Shown: positions 9,310 to 18,495 of the stretch, piece after piece | How positions within the stretch are numbered: position 1 is the stretch's first letter | Layout: each line of letters opens with the position of its first letter | Origin: an uncultured Lachnospira sp. | GTDB taxonomy: Bacteria > Bacillota > Clostridia > Lachnospirales > Lachnospiraceae | Direction: 5' to 3' | Length of the DNA: 64,000 nucleotides | Assembly: GCA_910587485.1 (NCBI GenBank) | Contig: CAJUKN010000007.1 | Span: forward strand, 102,505 to 166,504 | The notes under the pieces: model-generated | Database searches by the model: none | Seen by the model: only the letters and a program-made list of their open reading frames with translations | Told to the model about the DNA's origin: nothing | Translations under genes and position numbers: made by a program

Positions 9310-10239
9310 ATGATTAATAAGTTAATTGATAGTATTAAAAAGAAAAATGCGCCTATTGTTGTAGGTTTAGACCCTATGATGAAATTTATTCCAGCGCATA
9401 TAAAGGATGCTGCATTGAAAGAATATGGCGAGACGTTAGAGGGGGCAGCAGAGGCAATATGGCAGTTTAACAAACAAATTATAGACCAGATATATGATAT
9501 TATTCCAGCAGTAAAGCCGCAGGTGGCAATGTATGAACAGTTTGGTGTTCCCGGACTTACAGCGTTTCAAAAGACAATTGATTACTGCCATGAAAAAGGA
9601 TTGATTGTGATAGGTGATGTTAAGCGAGGTGATATTGGGTCAACGTCAGAGGCATATGCGGTTGCCCATTTAGGTAAAGTTTTGGTAGGCAATACCTATA
9701 TAAGCGCATTTGATGAAGATTTTGCAACAGTTAATCCATATTTGGGAACAGATGGGATAAAACCATTTTTAGATGTATGTAAACAGGAGAAAAAAGGTAT
9801 TTTTATTCTTGTCAAAACATCCAATCCGTCCAGTGGAGAATTTCAAGACCAGCTTATAAATGGCAGACCATTGTATGAATTGGTTGGAAAGAAAGTTGAT
9901 GAATGGGCAAGCAGGTGTATGGGTGATAGCTATAGTTATGTGGGTGCAGTTGTTGGCGCAACATATCCAGAGATGGGAAAAGTATTAAGAAAAGTTATGC
10001 CAAAGTCTTTTATATTGGTTCCGGGTTATGGCGCACAAGGCGGAAAAGCTGAAGATTTGGCACCATACTTTAACGAGGATGGATTAGGTGCTATTGTAAA
10101 TAGTTCAAGAGGCATTATTGCTGCCTATGCAAAAGAAGAGTATGCTGCGTTTGGCGAGAAGAATTTTGCAGAGGCTTCAAGACAGGCTACAATGGATATG
10201 ATTGAGGATATTAATAAGGCGTTAGGTAAAAATAAATAG
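9310..10239 (+). CDS. pyrF: Orotidine 5'-phosphate decarboxylase (subfamily 2)
   Basis: Last step of UMP synthesis, decarboxylating OMP. 309 residues, typical of the longer subfamily 2 enzymes rather than the 230-residue subfamily 1. The active-site DVKRGDIGS motif lies near residue 100 and the phosphate-binding PGYGAQGG near residue 240. It starts at ATG 9310 after an AAGAAAGGT site and follows pyrC by about 80 bases. Confidence 0.95.
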   Translation: MINKLIDSIKKKNAPIVVGLDPMMKFIPAHIKDAALKEYGETLEGAAEAIWQFNKQIIDQIYDIIPAVKPQVAMYEQFGVPGLTAFQKTIDYCHEKGLIVIGDVKRGDIGSTSEAYAVAHLGKVLVGNTYISAFDEDFATVNPYLGTDGIKPFLDVCKQEKKGIFILVKTSNPSSGEFQDQLINGRPLYELVGKKVDEWASRCMGDSYSYVGAVVGATYPEMGKVLRKVMPKSFILVPGYGAQGGKAEDLAPYFNEDGLGAIVNSSRGIIAAYAKEEYAAFGEKNFAEASRQATMDMIEDINKALGKNK

Positions 10240-10322
10240 GCAAACTTTAATGAATTTATTGATAGGATGATATATTTAAAATAAAAAAATTAGAATAGTT
10301 TAATTAGGAAATGGGGTAAAAT

Positions 10323-11090
10323 ATGCCATATAGAGAAAATGCTGTAATAAAAAGTACATCATGTCTAGCAACAGGTGTGTATGAGATGTGGTTTCAGACA
10401 TCAGATATTGCTAAAGAAGCAAAGCCGGGACAATTTATCAGTGTGTATTCAGATGATGGGGTGCGTTTGCTGCCACGACCAATCAGTATATGTGAACTTC
10501 AGAAAGATTTGTTAAGGATTGTTTATCGTGTTGTGGGAGATGGCACAAAAGAATTTTCTAAAATGAAAGCAGGAGATAGACTTTCTATACAAGGACCACT
10601 TGGCAATGGATATGATGTAAAAGCACCTTATGCTGAAAAAAAAGCGATTCTTTTTGGTGGAGGAATTGGGATTCCACCTATGTTAGAATTGGCAAAACAA
10701 TTACATTGTGAAAAAAATATTGTCTTGGGTTATAAAGATGAGCTGTTTCTCAATAATGAATTTGAACCCTATGGAACGGTTACTATTGCAACAGAAGATG
10801 GCAGTGCAGGGGTAAAGGGAAATGTACTTGATGCGGTTGATAAATATTCTATACAAGCAGAAGTGATATACGCCTGTGGACCATTACCAATGTTAAGAGC
10901 AATCAAGGCATATGCACTAGAACATCATATTGATTGTTATCTTTCGCTTGAGGAAAAAATGGCTTGTGGAATAGGTGCATGTCTTGCCTGTGTCTGTGAT
11001 TCAACACAAATTGATGAACATTCCAAAGTGAAAAATAAACGTATTTGTAAAGAAGGACCTGTATTTAATGCAATGGAGGTTGAAATTTGA
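10323..11090 (+). CDS. pyrK: Dihydroorotate dehydrogenase B electron-transfer subunit
   Basis: 255 residues. An N-terminal FAD-binding beta barrel with RPISI, an NAD-binding segment with GGGIGIPP and YACGP, and a C-terminal [2Fe-2S] cluster site, CGIGACLACVC, near residue 220. It passes electrons from dihydroorotate, via PyrD, to NAD. The next gene, pyrD, starts within its stop codon (TGATG), as is usual for partners of one heterotetramer. Confidence 0.95.
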   Translation: MPYRENAVIKSTSCLATGVYEMWFQTSDIAKEAKPGQFISVYSDDGVRLLPRPISICELQKDLLRIVYRVVGDGTKEFSKMKAGDRLSIQGPLGNGYDVKAPYAEKKAILFGGGIGIPPMLELAKQLHCEKNIVLGYKDELFLNNEFEPYGTVTIATEDGSAGVKGNVLDAVDKYSIQAEVIYACGPLPMLRAIKAYALEHHIDCYLSLEEKMACGIGACLACVCDSTQIDEHSKVKNKRICKEGPVFNAMEVEI

Positions 11091-12007
11091 TGGATAAGTT
11101 GATAAATATGAATGTAGAGATAGCAGGTGTACATTTTAAAAATCCTGTAACGGTTGCCTCTGGCACATTTGGTTCTGGTATGGAATATGCTGATTATATT
11201 GACTTAAATAGGTTGGGTGCCATCACAACAAAAGGTGTTGCAACAGTGGCTTGGGCAGGCAATAAAACACCAAGAATTGCAGAGACATATGGAGGCATGA
11301 TAAATGCAATCGGTTTACAAAATCCGGGCATTGATACATTGTTAACAAGGGATATACCATTTTTAAAACAATATGATACAAAAATTATTGTCAATGTTTG
11401 TGGAAGAAGTAAGGAAGATTATGTTGAGGCAGTAAAAAAGCTTTCAAAAGCTCCTGTTGATATGTTAGAGATTAATATTTCGTGTCCAAACGTGAAAGAA
11501 GGCGGCATTGCATTTGGACAGAATGCAGCAGTAGCACAAGATATTACGGCGGCTGTCAAAAAAGTATCAAAGCATCCTATCATAATGAAATTAAGTCCTA
11601 ATGTCACAGATATTACAGAGATGGCAAAGGCAGTGGAAGCAGGCGGAGCCGATGCCATATCGCTTATTAATACAATAACAGGTATGAAAATTGATATTCA
11701 TAAAAGGACATTTGCGGTTGCAAATAGGACAGGTGGACTATCTGGACCTGCTATTAAGCCCGTTGCAGTGCGTATGGTTTATCAGGTTGCAAATGCAGTA
11801 AAGGTGCCTATTATCGGAATGGGTGGTATTACCAATGCAGCGGATGCACTTGAGTTTATAATGGCAGGCGCAACGATGGTAGCTGTTGGAACAGCGAATT
11901 TTAATGACCCCTTGACCACCGTTAAGGTAATCGATGGAATTGAACAATTTATGAAAGAAAAAAATGTAAAAGATATCCATGAATTGATTGGGTGTGTGAA
12001 TAAATAA
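11090..12007 (+). CDS. pyrD: Dihydroorotate dehydrogenase B catalytic subunit
   Basis: 305 residues, class 1B enzyme that oxidises dihydroorotate to orotate with FMN. The catalytic cysteine lies in NISCPNVK (near residue 128), the signature of the NAD-linked class that needs PyrK. GLSGPAIKP and GMGGI phosphate-binding motifs follow. The ATG at 11090 overlaps the pyrK stop by one base, with GGAGG 10 bases upstream; a TTG three bases earlier is possible. Confidence 0.95.
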   Translation: MDKLINMNVEIAGVHFKNPVTVASGTFGSGMEYADYIDLNRLGAITTKGVATVAWAGNKTPRIAETYGGMINAIGLQNPGIDTLLTRDIPFLKQYDTKIIVNVCGRSKEDYVEAVKKLSKAPVDMLEINISCPNVKEGGIAFGQNAAVAQDITAAVKKVSKHPIIMKLSPNVTDITEMAKAVEAGGADAISLINTITGMKIDIHKRTFAVANRTGGLSGPAIKPVAVRMVYQVANAVKVPIIGMGGITNAADALEFIMAGATMVAVGTANFNDPLTTVKVIDGIEQFMKEKNVKDIHELIGCVNK

Positions 12008-12025
12008 TCAAAATGGAGGATTAAT

Positions 12026-13390
12026 ATGAAAAAACGAATTTCTTTGAAAATTATGATACCACAGTTATTTTTATTGATACTTACAGTTGTTGTCAATATC
12101 ACCACAACAACAAAGATGCAGCAAATTAGAACATTTCTTGAAGGTGTGATACAAAAACCAGATATTTCATCCAATATTGCATCTTCTGCAGCACAGATGA
12201 ATACCAGTATTTCCAAAAGTCTTTCAATTAATGGAATTATATCTTCTTTGCAGCTTTTAAATGTTGTTTTGGTTATTATTGTTACATATTTTTGTATTGT
12301 TCAGCCATTAAGAAAGTTAAAACAACAATTAGATAAGATAATTATAAATATTGAAAACAATGAGGGGAATTTGAATGAGCGTGTTTATATCAAAAAGACC
12401 GATGAGATTGGTCGATTGGCACAAGGTATCAATCTTTTTATGGATAAATTGCAAGTGATTATGAAACAGATAAAAGAACATTCAAGTTCCCTTGATAAAG
12501 CATCACAAAATATATTGGCAAAGGTAAATGATTCTACAAATGATACAGAGATTGTCACACAACAGACCGATGAGTTATACTCAAAAGTACATACAATTTC
12601 CAATTCTGTTGAAGATATTGTTAATGCAATGGAGTCTCTTAATGGAAACAGCAAATCAATACTCCAAGATGCAAACAATGGTAAGGCTTATGCTGTAGAG
12701 ATGAAAGAGCGAGCAAATGAAATTAAAGATATGGCAGAAGGGAGTAAGAGTGCATCTGTAGAGATAATAACGACGTTAAAAGCAGATTTACAGCAATCGG
12801 TTGAAAATAGTAAGAGTGTTAATGCAATTTTAACGCTTACCGATGAAATCTTATCCATAGCAAGTCAAACAAATCTGTTAGCACTCAATGCATCAATTGA
12901 AGCGGCAAGAGCAGGTGACTTAGGTAAGGGGTTTGCAGTAGTTGCCGATGAAATCAGGGAATTGGCGGATAATAGCCGAAATACTGCAAATAGGATTCAA
13001 GAGATAAGCAATGAAGTTACAACAGCAGTAGAAAACTTGGCAAGTACTTCAGATAAACTTTTGCAGTTTGTTATAACCAGTGTGTTAGCTGATTATGACC
13101 ATTTTGTAGAAGCTTCTGCACAGTATCTAAGCGATGCTGATATATTGGAGGATATGATGGGAACATTTATGAACACATCCAATTCTTTTGCACAGTCAAC
13201 AGATAGAATGAATAATAGAGTGTATGATATATCCGATGCAATCAATGAAGAAAACGAGAAGATAGAAAGGCTTGCTGTTACAATTGGAGAATTGTCATCA
13301 AATATGTCACAAATTCAAGAGTACACAGCAATTAATGAAGCAGTTTCAGTAGATTTGAAAAATGAAATACAAAAATTTAAGGAGATTTAA
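12026..13390 (+). CDS. Methyl-accepting chemotaxis protein inside the pyrimidine operon
   Basis: 454 residues. One membrane helix at about 9-28, a short outside segment of roughly 45 residues, a second helix at about 74-95, a HAMP region to about 148 and a cytoplasmic signalling hairpin with the conserved tip (SQTNLLALNASIEAARAG). The outside part is too short for a usual Cache or four-helix sensor, so it may sense membrane state or a partner. It lies 18 bases after pyrD and 3 bases before pyrE, with its own GGAGGA site, and pyrE's ribosome site is inside its last codons. It is therefore very likely expressed with the pyrimidine enzymes. Confidence 0.93.
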   Translation: MKKRISLKIMIPQLFLLILTVVVNITTTTKMQQIRTFLEGVIQKPDISSNIASSAAQMNTSISKSLSINGIISSLQLLNVVLVIIVTYFCIVQPLRKLKQQLDKIIINIENNEGNLNERVYIKKTDEIGRLAQGINLFMDKLQVIMKQIKEHSSSLDKASQNILAKVNDSTNDTEIVTQQTDELYSKVHTISNSVEDIVNAMESLNGNSKSILQDANNGKAYAVEMKERANEIKDMAEGSKSASVEIITTLKADLQQSVENSKSVNAILTLTDEILSIASQTNLLALNASIEAARAGDLGKGFAVVADEIRELADNSRNTANRIQEISNEVTTAVENLASTSDKLLQFVITSVLADYDHFVEASAQYLSDADILEDMMGTFMNTSNSFAQSTDRMNNRVYDISDAINEENEKIERLAVTIGELSSNMSQIQEYTAINEAVSVDLKNEIQKFKEI

Positions 13391-13393
13391 GGA

Positions 13394-14077
13394 ATGGAAC
13401 AGTATAAACAGGATTTTATTCAATTTATGGTGGATTGTGATGTATTACGATTTGGCGAGTTTACATTAAAAAGTGGAAGAAAATCTCCATTTTATATGAA
13501 TGCGGGATTGTATGTTACAGGAGGACAGCTAGAAAAGCTAGGGCAATTTTATGCAAAAGCAATACATGATAACTATGGTGATGATTTTGATGTACTTTTT
13601 GGACCAGCATATAAAGGAATACCTTTAAGTGTTGCAACAACGATGGCATATCATACATTATATGGCAAGCAGATACGATATTGCTCCAACAGAAAAGAGA
13701 TAAAAGACCATGGCGATGCAGGCATACTTCTTGGAGGTCCGATTAAAGAAAATGATAAAATCGTTATTATAGAAGATGTCACAACGTCTGGAAAATCAAT
13801 AGAGGAGACTTTTCCAATTATAAACGCGTATAAAAATGTGACAATTAAAGGCTTGATGGTGTCTTTAAATCGTATGGAGCGTGGAAAAGGTGACAAGAGT
13901 GCATTGTGTGAGATAAAAGAAAAGTATGGCTTTGATGCTAATGCAATCGTTACAATGGAAGAAGTTGTTGAGTATCTTTATAATAAAGAGTACAATGGAC
14001 GTATTGTGATAAATGATGAAATAAAAGCTGCATTAGATAAGTATTATAAAGAGTATGGTGTAAAAATAGCAGAGTAA
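13394..14077 (+). CDS. pyrE: Orotate phosphoribosyltransferase
   Basis: 227 residues, joins orotate to PRPP to give OMP, the substrate of PyrF. The PRPP-binding signature IIEDVTTSGKS is near residues 124-134 and the substrate loop near YCSNRKEIKDHG. The start codon is 3 bases after the MCP stop, with AAGGAG in the end of the MCP gene. It completes the set pyrC, F, K, D, E. Confidence 0.95.
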   Translation: MEQYKQDFIQFMVDCDVLRFGEFTLKSGRKSPFYMNAGLYVTGGQLEKLGQFYAKAIHDNYGDDFDVLFGPAYKGIPLSVATTMAYHTLYGKQIRYCSNRKEIKDHGDAGILLGGPIKENDKIVIIEDVTTSGKSIEETFPIINAYKNVTIKGLMVSLNRMERGKGDKSALCEIKEKYGFDANAIVTMEEVVEYLYNKEYNGRIVINDEIKAALDKYYKEYGVKIAE

Positions 14078-14097
14078 AGAATGGAGGATTGTTTGTT

Positions 14098-14250
14098 ATG
14101 GAAGAAAAATTGTATAAAAAAATGAAGCGTATAGGAGCATCGGATTTAATATTTGGTATAATAACGATGGTGTTTGGCATAGGAGTAGGTATTATGATGA
14201 TTGTCAATGGTGCAAAGTTATTGACCCATAAGTCCGAAAATTTATTTTAA
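14098..14250 (+). CDS. Small single-span membrane protein after pyrE
   Basis: A 50-residue reading frame with an excellent GGAGGA site, starting 20 bases after pyrE. A basic N-terminus (MEEKLYKKMKR) is followed by one hydrophobic glycine-rich helix at about residues 17-39 and a short polar tail. No recognisable domain. Placement and ribosome site argue that it is translated in the pyr transcript; its function is unknown. Confidence 0.65.
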   Translation: MEEKLYKKMKRIGASDLIFGIITMVFGIGVGIMMIVNGAKLLTHKSENLF

Positions 14251-14285
14251 CCATATTGTGAATGTCTGCTTGCTTAAAAATATGA

Positions 14286-14774
14286 TTGATTGTTGAAAGG
14301 TATGAAAGAATTAATTTGAAGAATAATAAAATTAAATCCGTTATAAAATGGGTAGCTTTTTTAACATATATAATGATACTTATATATTTTGTATTTTTTG
14401 CGGAACTGTTTGGCAGAACACATTTAGCTACAGAATATCGCTATAATCTTGTGCCTTTTAAAGAGATTAAAAGATTTATTATGTATTATGATACTTTGGG
14501 AACAATGGCAGTCTTTTTAAATTTGGCTGGAAATGTGTTGGCATTTATGCCATTAGGCTTTTTTCTGCCATCAGTATCTGGACATAAAATGGGATTTTGG
14601 AGTATATTATGTACGTCTTGTGCATTAAGCGTAGCAATAGAGTTAGTCCAGCTTATAACGAAAGTGGGTTCATGTGATGTGGATGATGTTATATTAAATA
14701 CATTAGGAGGAGTTTTAGGATATCTGGTATACAAATTATATGAGTTTTTTATAAAAAGTAAGAATGAGGTTTGA
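14286..14774 (+). CDS. VanZ-like membrane protein
   Basis: 162 residues with four or so transmembrane segments and the VanZ pattern: a first helix, a YNLVPF segment, a NxxxFMPLGF helix, then IELVQL and the DVDDVILNTLGG motif. VanZ relatives confer low-level teicoplanin resistance in enterococci, but most family members have no known role. The start is uncertain: TTG 14286 and TTG 14316 are both in frame and neither has a well-spaced ribosome site. The stop lies 2 bases before the next start. Confidence 0.8.
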   Translation: MIVERYERINLKNNKIKSVIKWVAFLTYIMILIYFVFFAELFGRTHLATEYRYNLVPFKEIKRFIMYYDTLGTMAVFLNLAGNVLAFMPLGFFLPSVSGHKMGFWSILCTSCALSVAIELVQLITKVGSCDVDDVILNTLGGVLGYLVYKLYEFFIKSKNEV

Positions 14775-14776
14775 AC

Positions 14777-15097
14777 ATGAAATTGTTTAACAGATACAAA
14801 TTTTCAGATAAAAGTCAGACATTGGGAGGAGTTATATCCACATTGATGGGTATAGCTTCTCTTTGTTGTCTGGTTTATGGTGTATATATGTCTTTTACCA
14901 AAGGAGGAGCAGCAGGCTTGGAGGTTGGAGGATTTGGACTGCTTGCACTAATGTTAGCTGTAATTGGTACAGTGATGGGACTGCTTAGTTTTAAAGAAGA
15001 CAATAAATTTTATACACTCTCAAAGATTGGTTCCTTGCTGTGTGGGATTCTTACAATATTTATGATTTCTGTATTAATTATGGGATTAGGATTCTAA
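14777..15097 (+). CDS. Small membrane protein, DUF6142-like
   Basis: 106 residues with three hydrophobic helices (about 16-38, 47-66 and 83-105) after a short basic segment. It resembles the DUF6142 proteins of Lachnospiraceae, a match made from memory. ATG 14777 has GAGGT 6 bases upstream and follows the VanZ stop by 2 bases, so the two are translationally coupled. No function is known. Confidence 0.6.
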   Translation: MKLFNRYKFSDKSQTLGGVISTLMGIASLCCLVYGVYMSFTKGGAAGLEVGGFGLLALMLAVIGTVMGLLSFKEDNKFYTLSKIGSLLCGILTIFMISVLIMGLGF

Positions 15098-15137
15098 CTA
15101 TCATTGAGATTAAAATTTGGAAAGGCGTGGTTTGGTG

Positions 15138-17213
15138 ATGTTTGAAGATAATTTAAAAGAACGATATGAATTGGCTGTTGACCGAATAAAAACAATAAAA
15201 ATAGAATGTGAAAGTGCAGAGTGTCCATTATGTCCGGATGCTGCTTGCTATTTTAAAAGTGTTTCTTCTTTTCTTGAGCGTTGTATTGAATGGTCTCAAT
15301 GGATTAAAGAAGATGGGCATAAAAAGGATAGTCTTGAAAAATTGCAGATTGTTAATTATCAAATGTATGAAGATATACTTGTATGTAATTATGATAAAAG
15401 TTATGCCAATCCTGCCTATGCAGTAAGTATTTTTGGCATGGAAATGGGACAGCTTTTATCGTTTCTTTATATGGAATTAAGAAGTATTCTTGTGATGATT
15501 TTTGAGAACAGAGTCGGAGAGATTACATCACTATTTGAGTTATTTATTGAAATATATTGTTGTTTTTTAGACGAAAATCCGTCCTATCAAGAATTAAAGG
15601 ATATTATATATTGGTATGTCAGTGATTACAGCGATGAATATATAGAGTATCGAGTGCGAGAGCAAATAGACCCATCGTTTCATTTTGCCACCAATATTAT
15701 AATGAATGAAGACTTGTCTGATGTGCGTTATCTTTATCAGTTTGGAGAATATATTACAGACAATGAAATCAAGACAGCACAGTATCTAAATAGCTTATCA
15801 GAAGAAAAAATACAAGCGATGGCATATACATTTACAGAGGGATACAGAAAAGGGTTTGAGTTAGGAAATAAAGATATAACGAAGAAAAAAACGGTTAATA
15901 TTCGATATTGTTTGGGGTTTGAAAGACTTGTCCGAGAAGAAATAAAGCAATTTAAGCAAATGGGACTAGATACAACCATCTATAGGGCAGCAGTGAATAC
16001 AATTAATAAACGTATGCACATTAAAGTGGGGTATTATGCTGCCAGTCCAAACAGACAGATGGAGTACGACCATCGTTTTGACAGTGCTTTATATATGGAC
16101 AGTGCTTTTGTTGAGCGAAAACTTGGCGCATTAAAATTAGCGTATGAAAAATATGCCAATTTAGCAGGCGTATTTGGTGGACCTGCTGTGATGGAGGTAT
16201 TTGGTGAAACGCCTTTTGAACCGATAGACAAACCAGAAAATATGCAGTTTAGTGAAAAGCAGCAAAAACTTTCTGTAAGATATGATAATGAATCCTCAAG
16301 TATTGTCAATCAATATATTAAAGGTGAGGAGAGAAGTTTTACAATTATTGCCTATCCTATACCAGAAATTGGTGAAAAATTTGAGCAAATATTTGATGAA
16401 GTGGTCAAGATTAACACACTAGATTATGAAGTATACAAAAAAATTCAGCAGCATATTATCGATGCCCTAGATGGTTCAGACTATGTAGAAATCAAAGGCT
16501 GTGGCAAGAATATTACCGATATGAAAGTGTGTCTGATGAATATTCAAAATCCAGAGAAAGAAACGATTTTTGAAAATTGTGTTGCTGATGTCAATATTCC
16601 GTTAGGGGAAGTTTTTACTTCACCAGTGCTTGAGGGTACACAGGGTGTTCTTCATGTCAGTAAAGTATATTTGAACGATTTATTATTTAAAGAATTAAAA
16701 GTATATTTTAAAAATGGAATGATAACCGATTATACCTGTGAAAATTTTGAAGAAGAAGAAAAAAATAAAGCATTTTTTAAAGAAAATGTATTATATAATC
16801 ATACATCATTACCGCTTGGAGAGTTTGCAATCGGCACCAATACAACTGCGTATGTGATGGCGAATCAGTATGATATTGTCAGTAAACTGCCAATATTAAT
16901 TGTTGAAAAGATGGGACCACATTTTGCAGTGGGGGATACATGCTATTCAAGAGCAGAAGATGTAACCGTGTATAATCCTGATGGAAAAGAAATTATATCA
17001 AGGGATAATGAAATTTCTATATTAAGAAAAACACAGCCTGATAAGGCTTATTTTAATTGTCATACAGATATTACCATACCATATGATGAGATTGGTCGAA
17101 TATCTGCTGTAAAGAACAATGGACAAAAGATTGATATTATTAAAGATGGACGATTTGTGCTTGAAGGCTGTGGAGAGTTAAATATTCCATTTAATGATTC
17201 CGTTAAACATTAA
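15138..17213 (+). CDS. M29-like aminopeptidase with a long N-terminal extension
   Basis: 691 residues. The C-terminal half carries the features of M29 metallo-aminopeptidases: GEVFTSP, LGEFAIGTN and the EKMGPHFAVGDT motif that supply Glu and His ligands for the cobalt/zinc pair. These enzymes release N-terminal residues from peptides. Ordinary M29 proteins are about 370-410 residues, so roughly the first 280-300 residues are extra; they are helical, with a Cys cluster (CESAECPLCPDAAC) near residues 23-38. The start is likely ATG 15138; GTG 15135 and TTG 15132 are alternatives given GGAAAGG at 15119-15125. Last gene of the pyr-linked run. Confidence 0.75.
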   Translation: MFEDNLKERYELAVDRIKTIKIECESAECPLCPDAACYFKSVSSFLERCIEWSQWIKEDGHKKDSLEKLQIVNYQMYEDILVCNYDKSYANPAYAVSIFGMEMGQLLSFLYMELRSILVMIFENRVGEITSLFELFIEIYCCFLDENPSYQELKDIIYWYVSDYSDEYIEYRVREQIDPSFHFATNIIMNEDLSDVRYLYQFGEYITDNEIKTAQYLNSLSEEKIQAMAYTFTEGYRKGFELGNKDITKKKTVNIRYCLGFERLVREEIKQFKQMGLDTTIYRAAVNTINKRMHIKVGYYAASPNRQMEYDHRFDSALYMDSAFVERKLGALKLAYEKYANLAGVFGGPAVMEVFGETPFEPIDKPENMQFSEKQQKLSVRYDNESSSIVNQYIKGEERSFTIIAYPIPEIGEKFEQIFDEVVKINTLDYEVYKKIQQHIIDALDGSDYVEIKGCGKNITDMKVCLMNIQNPEKETIFENCVADVNIPLGEVFTSPVLEGTQGVLHVSKVYLNDLLFKELKVYFKNGMITDYTCENFEEEEKNKAFFKENVLYNHTSLPLGEFAIGTNTTAYVMANQYDIVSKLPILIVEKMGPHFAVGDTCYSRAEDVTVYNPDGKEIISRDNEISILRKTQPDKAYFNCHTDITIPYDEIGRISAVKNNGQKIDIIKDGRFVLEGCGELNIPFNDSVKH

Positions 17214-17311
17214 ATAATTTATAATGTTATGGGATAGGGTTATTTTACCATTATGTAATGAAACAGATAAAATTTGGATGGTAAAATAAATACACAAGGA
17301 GAACATGTAAA

Positions 17312-17790
17312 ATGGATATAGAAAAATTATATGAAGGCTTGCAGCGGTTGTTGGATAAAGGTGTAATTGGAAATGCGTATGGCGGTTGTGGATATGGCTT
17401 TGACGAGTCCGATATTAATGTATTGGATGACTTTTTTGAGTACATTATAGAGAAATATGAACATTCTATGCCACTTTGGCAGAAGCATTTATCCAAGTTT
17501 ATAGTTGGCAGTTTCAAACGCTGCATGAGTGTGCAGAAACCTATTATGAGAATCTTTATGGTGATTCAGACTATAAAACAATTAAAAGAGTTGCAGGTTA
17601 TCTATGGGAGCATGGGTATGATACGATAGCACAGCCTTATGAGGCGGCAGCAGTAGATTGTAAGCGTTACCAATATCCAGAAGAAAAGGCTCATCTTCTT
17701 CCAGATGATTGGATTAGCAATAATGATGAAATCATTTGGAATTTTTATGTTGACATATTGATAAAATATAAAAATATATTAATAAAGTAA
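17312..17790 (+). pseudogene. Frameshifted hypothetical gene
   Basis: Two overlapping frames look like one protein split by a frameshift. The first runs from ATG 17312 (ribosome site AAGGAG) and reads sensibly to about 17475; the second is open from 17461 and reads on to 17790 with consistent composition (YSWQFQTLHECAETYY and onward). Moving from the first to the second needs a minus-one shift in 17461-17490. No standard slippery heptamer is present, so a one-base deletion (or sequencing error) is more likely than programmed shifting. The joined protein would be about 160 residues. Family not recognised; the acidic, aromatic-rich character resembles small immunity proteins. Confidence 0.6.
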
Positions 17791-17829
17791 AAAATATTTT
17801 AACAAAAGACTATTAATAGAACAAATCAT

Positions 17830-17858
17830 TTGACGATTATGGAAAAACAAAGTAAAAT
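17830..17858 (+). promoter_or_regulatory. Sigma-A-type promoter for the purine genes
   Basis: TTGACG (17830-17835), a 17-base spacer and TAAAAT (17853-17858), 45 bases upstream of purE. No purine riboswitch or PurR-type box could be recognised in the leader. Confidence 0.65.
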
Positions 17859-17902
17859 AGGTCTGTGTAATTTAGAGTAAAGTGTTACAGAATGGAGGAA
17901 AT

Positions 17903-18406
17903 ATGGCACAAGTTGGAATTGTTATGGGCAGTGATTCAGATATGCCTGTTATGGCAAAGGCAGCAGATATTTTAGAGGAATTGGGCATTTCTTATGAAAT
18001 GCGAATTATATCTGCACACAGAGAACCCGATATATTTTTTGAGTATGCAAAAAATGCAGAGAGCAATGGCGTGAAGGTCATTATAGCAGGGGCAGGTATG
18101 GCAGCACATTTGCCGGGAATGTGTGCTGCGATATTCCCAATGCCTGTTATTGGAATACCAATGCACACTACTTCACTTGGAGGTAGGGATTCATTGTATT
18201 CTATTGTCCAGATGCCTAGCGGAATACCTGTTGCAACGGTTGCGATTAACGGTGGTGCCAATGCAGGTCTTTTAGCAGCAAAGATACTTGCAACATCCGA
18301 TGCAAAACTTCTTGAAAAGTTAAAAGAGTATAGTGAGTCTTTAAAAAAGAGTGTTCAGAAAAAAGATGAAAAACTACAGGAAGTAGGATATAAAAATTAT
18401 AATTAG
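17903..18406 (+). CDS. purE: N5-carboxyaminoimidazole ribonucleotide mutase
   Basis: 167 residues, class I PurE that converts N5-CAIR to CAIR in purine synthesis. The MGSDSD phosphate-binding start (residues 9-14), SAHREP catalytic loop and GxAAHLPGM segment are all present. GGAGGA 3-4 bases before ATG 17903 fixes the start. A PurK partner is not in this window. Confidence 0.95.
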   Translation: MAQVGIVMGSDSDMPVMAKAADILEELGISYEMRIISAHREPDIFFEYAKNAESNGVKVIIAGAGMAAHLPGMCAAIFPMPVIGIPMHTTSLGGRDSLYSIVQMPSGIPVATVAINGGANAGLLAAKILATSDAKLLEKLKEYSESLKKSVQKKDEKLQEVGYKNYN

Positions 18407-18409
18407 GCG

Positions 18410-18458
18410 ATTGCGAAACTCAAATTTTTTCATACTTTGAAATAATGAGTTTCGCAAT
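18410..18458 (+). other. Hairpin between purE and purM
   Basis: A perfect 12-bp stem, ATTGCGAAACTC (18410-18421) with GAGTTTCGCAAT (18447-18458), starts 3 bases after the purE stop. No T-run follows, so it looks like a processing or stability hairpin, or a partial terminator, rather than a full stop between the two genes. Confidence 0.6.
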
Positions 18459-18495
18459 TATCTAAAAAATTATAGTAATTAAAAGGAGTTTTAAC

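Noticed and set aside
16034..16309. Minus-strand frames over the aminopeptidase and other genes
   Set aside because: They lack ribosome sites and overlap clearly coding plus-strand genes; they arise from AT-rich codon structure.
17461..17490. Programmed minus-one frameshifting
   Set aside because: No X-XXY-YYZ slippery heptamer or downstream stem was found at the break.
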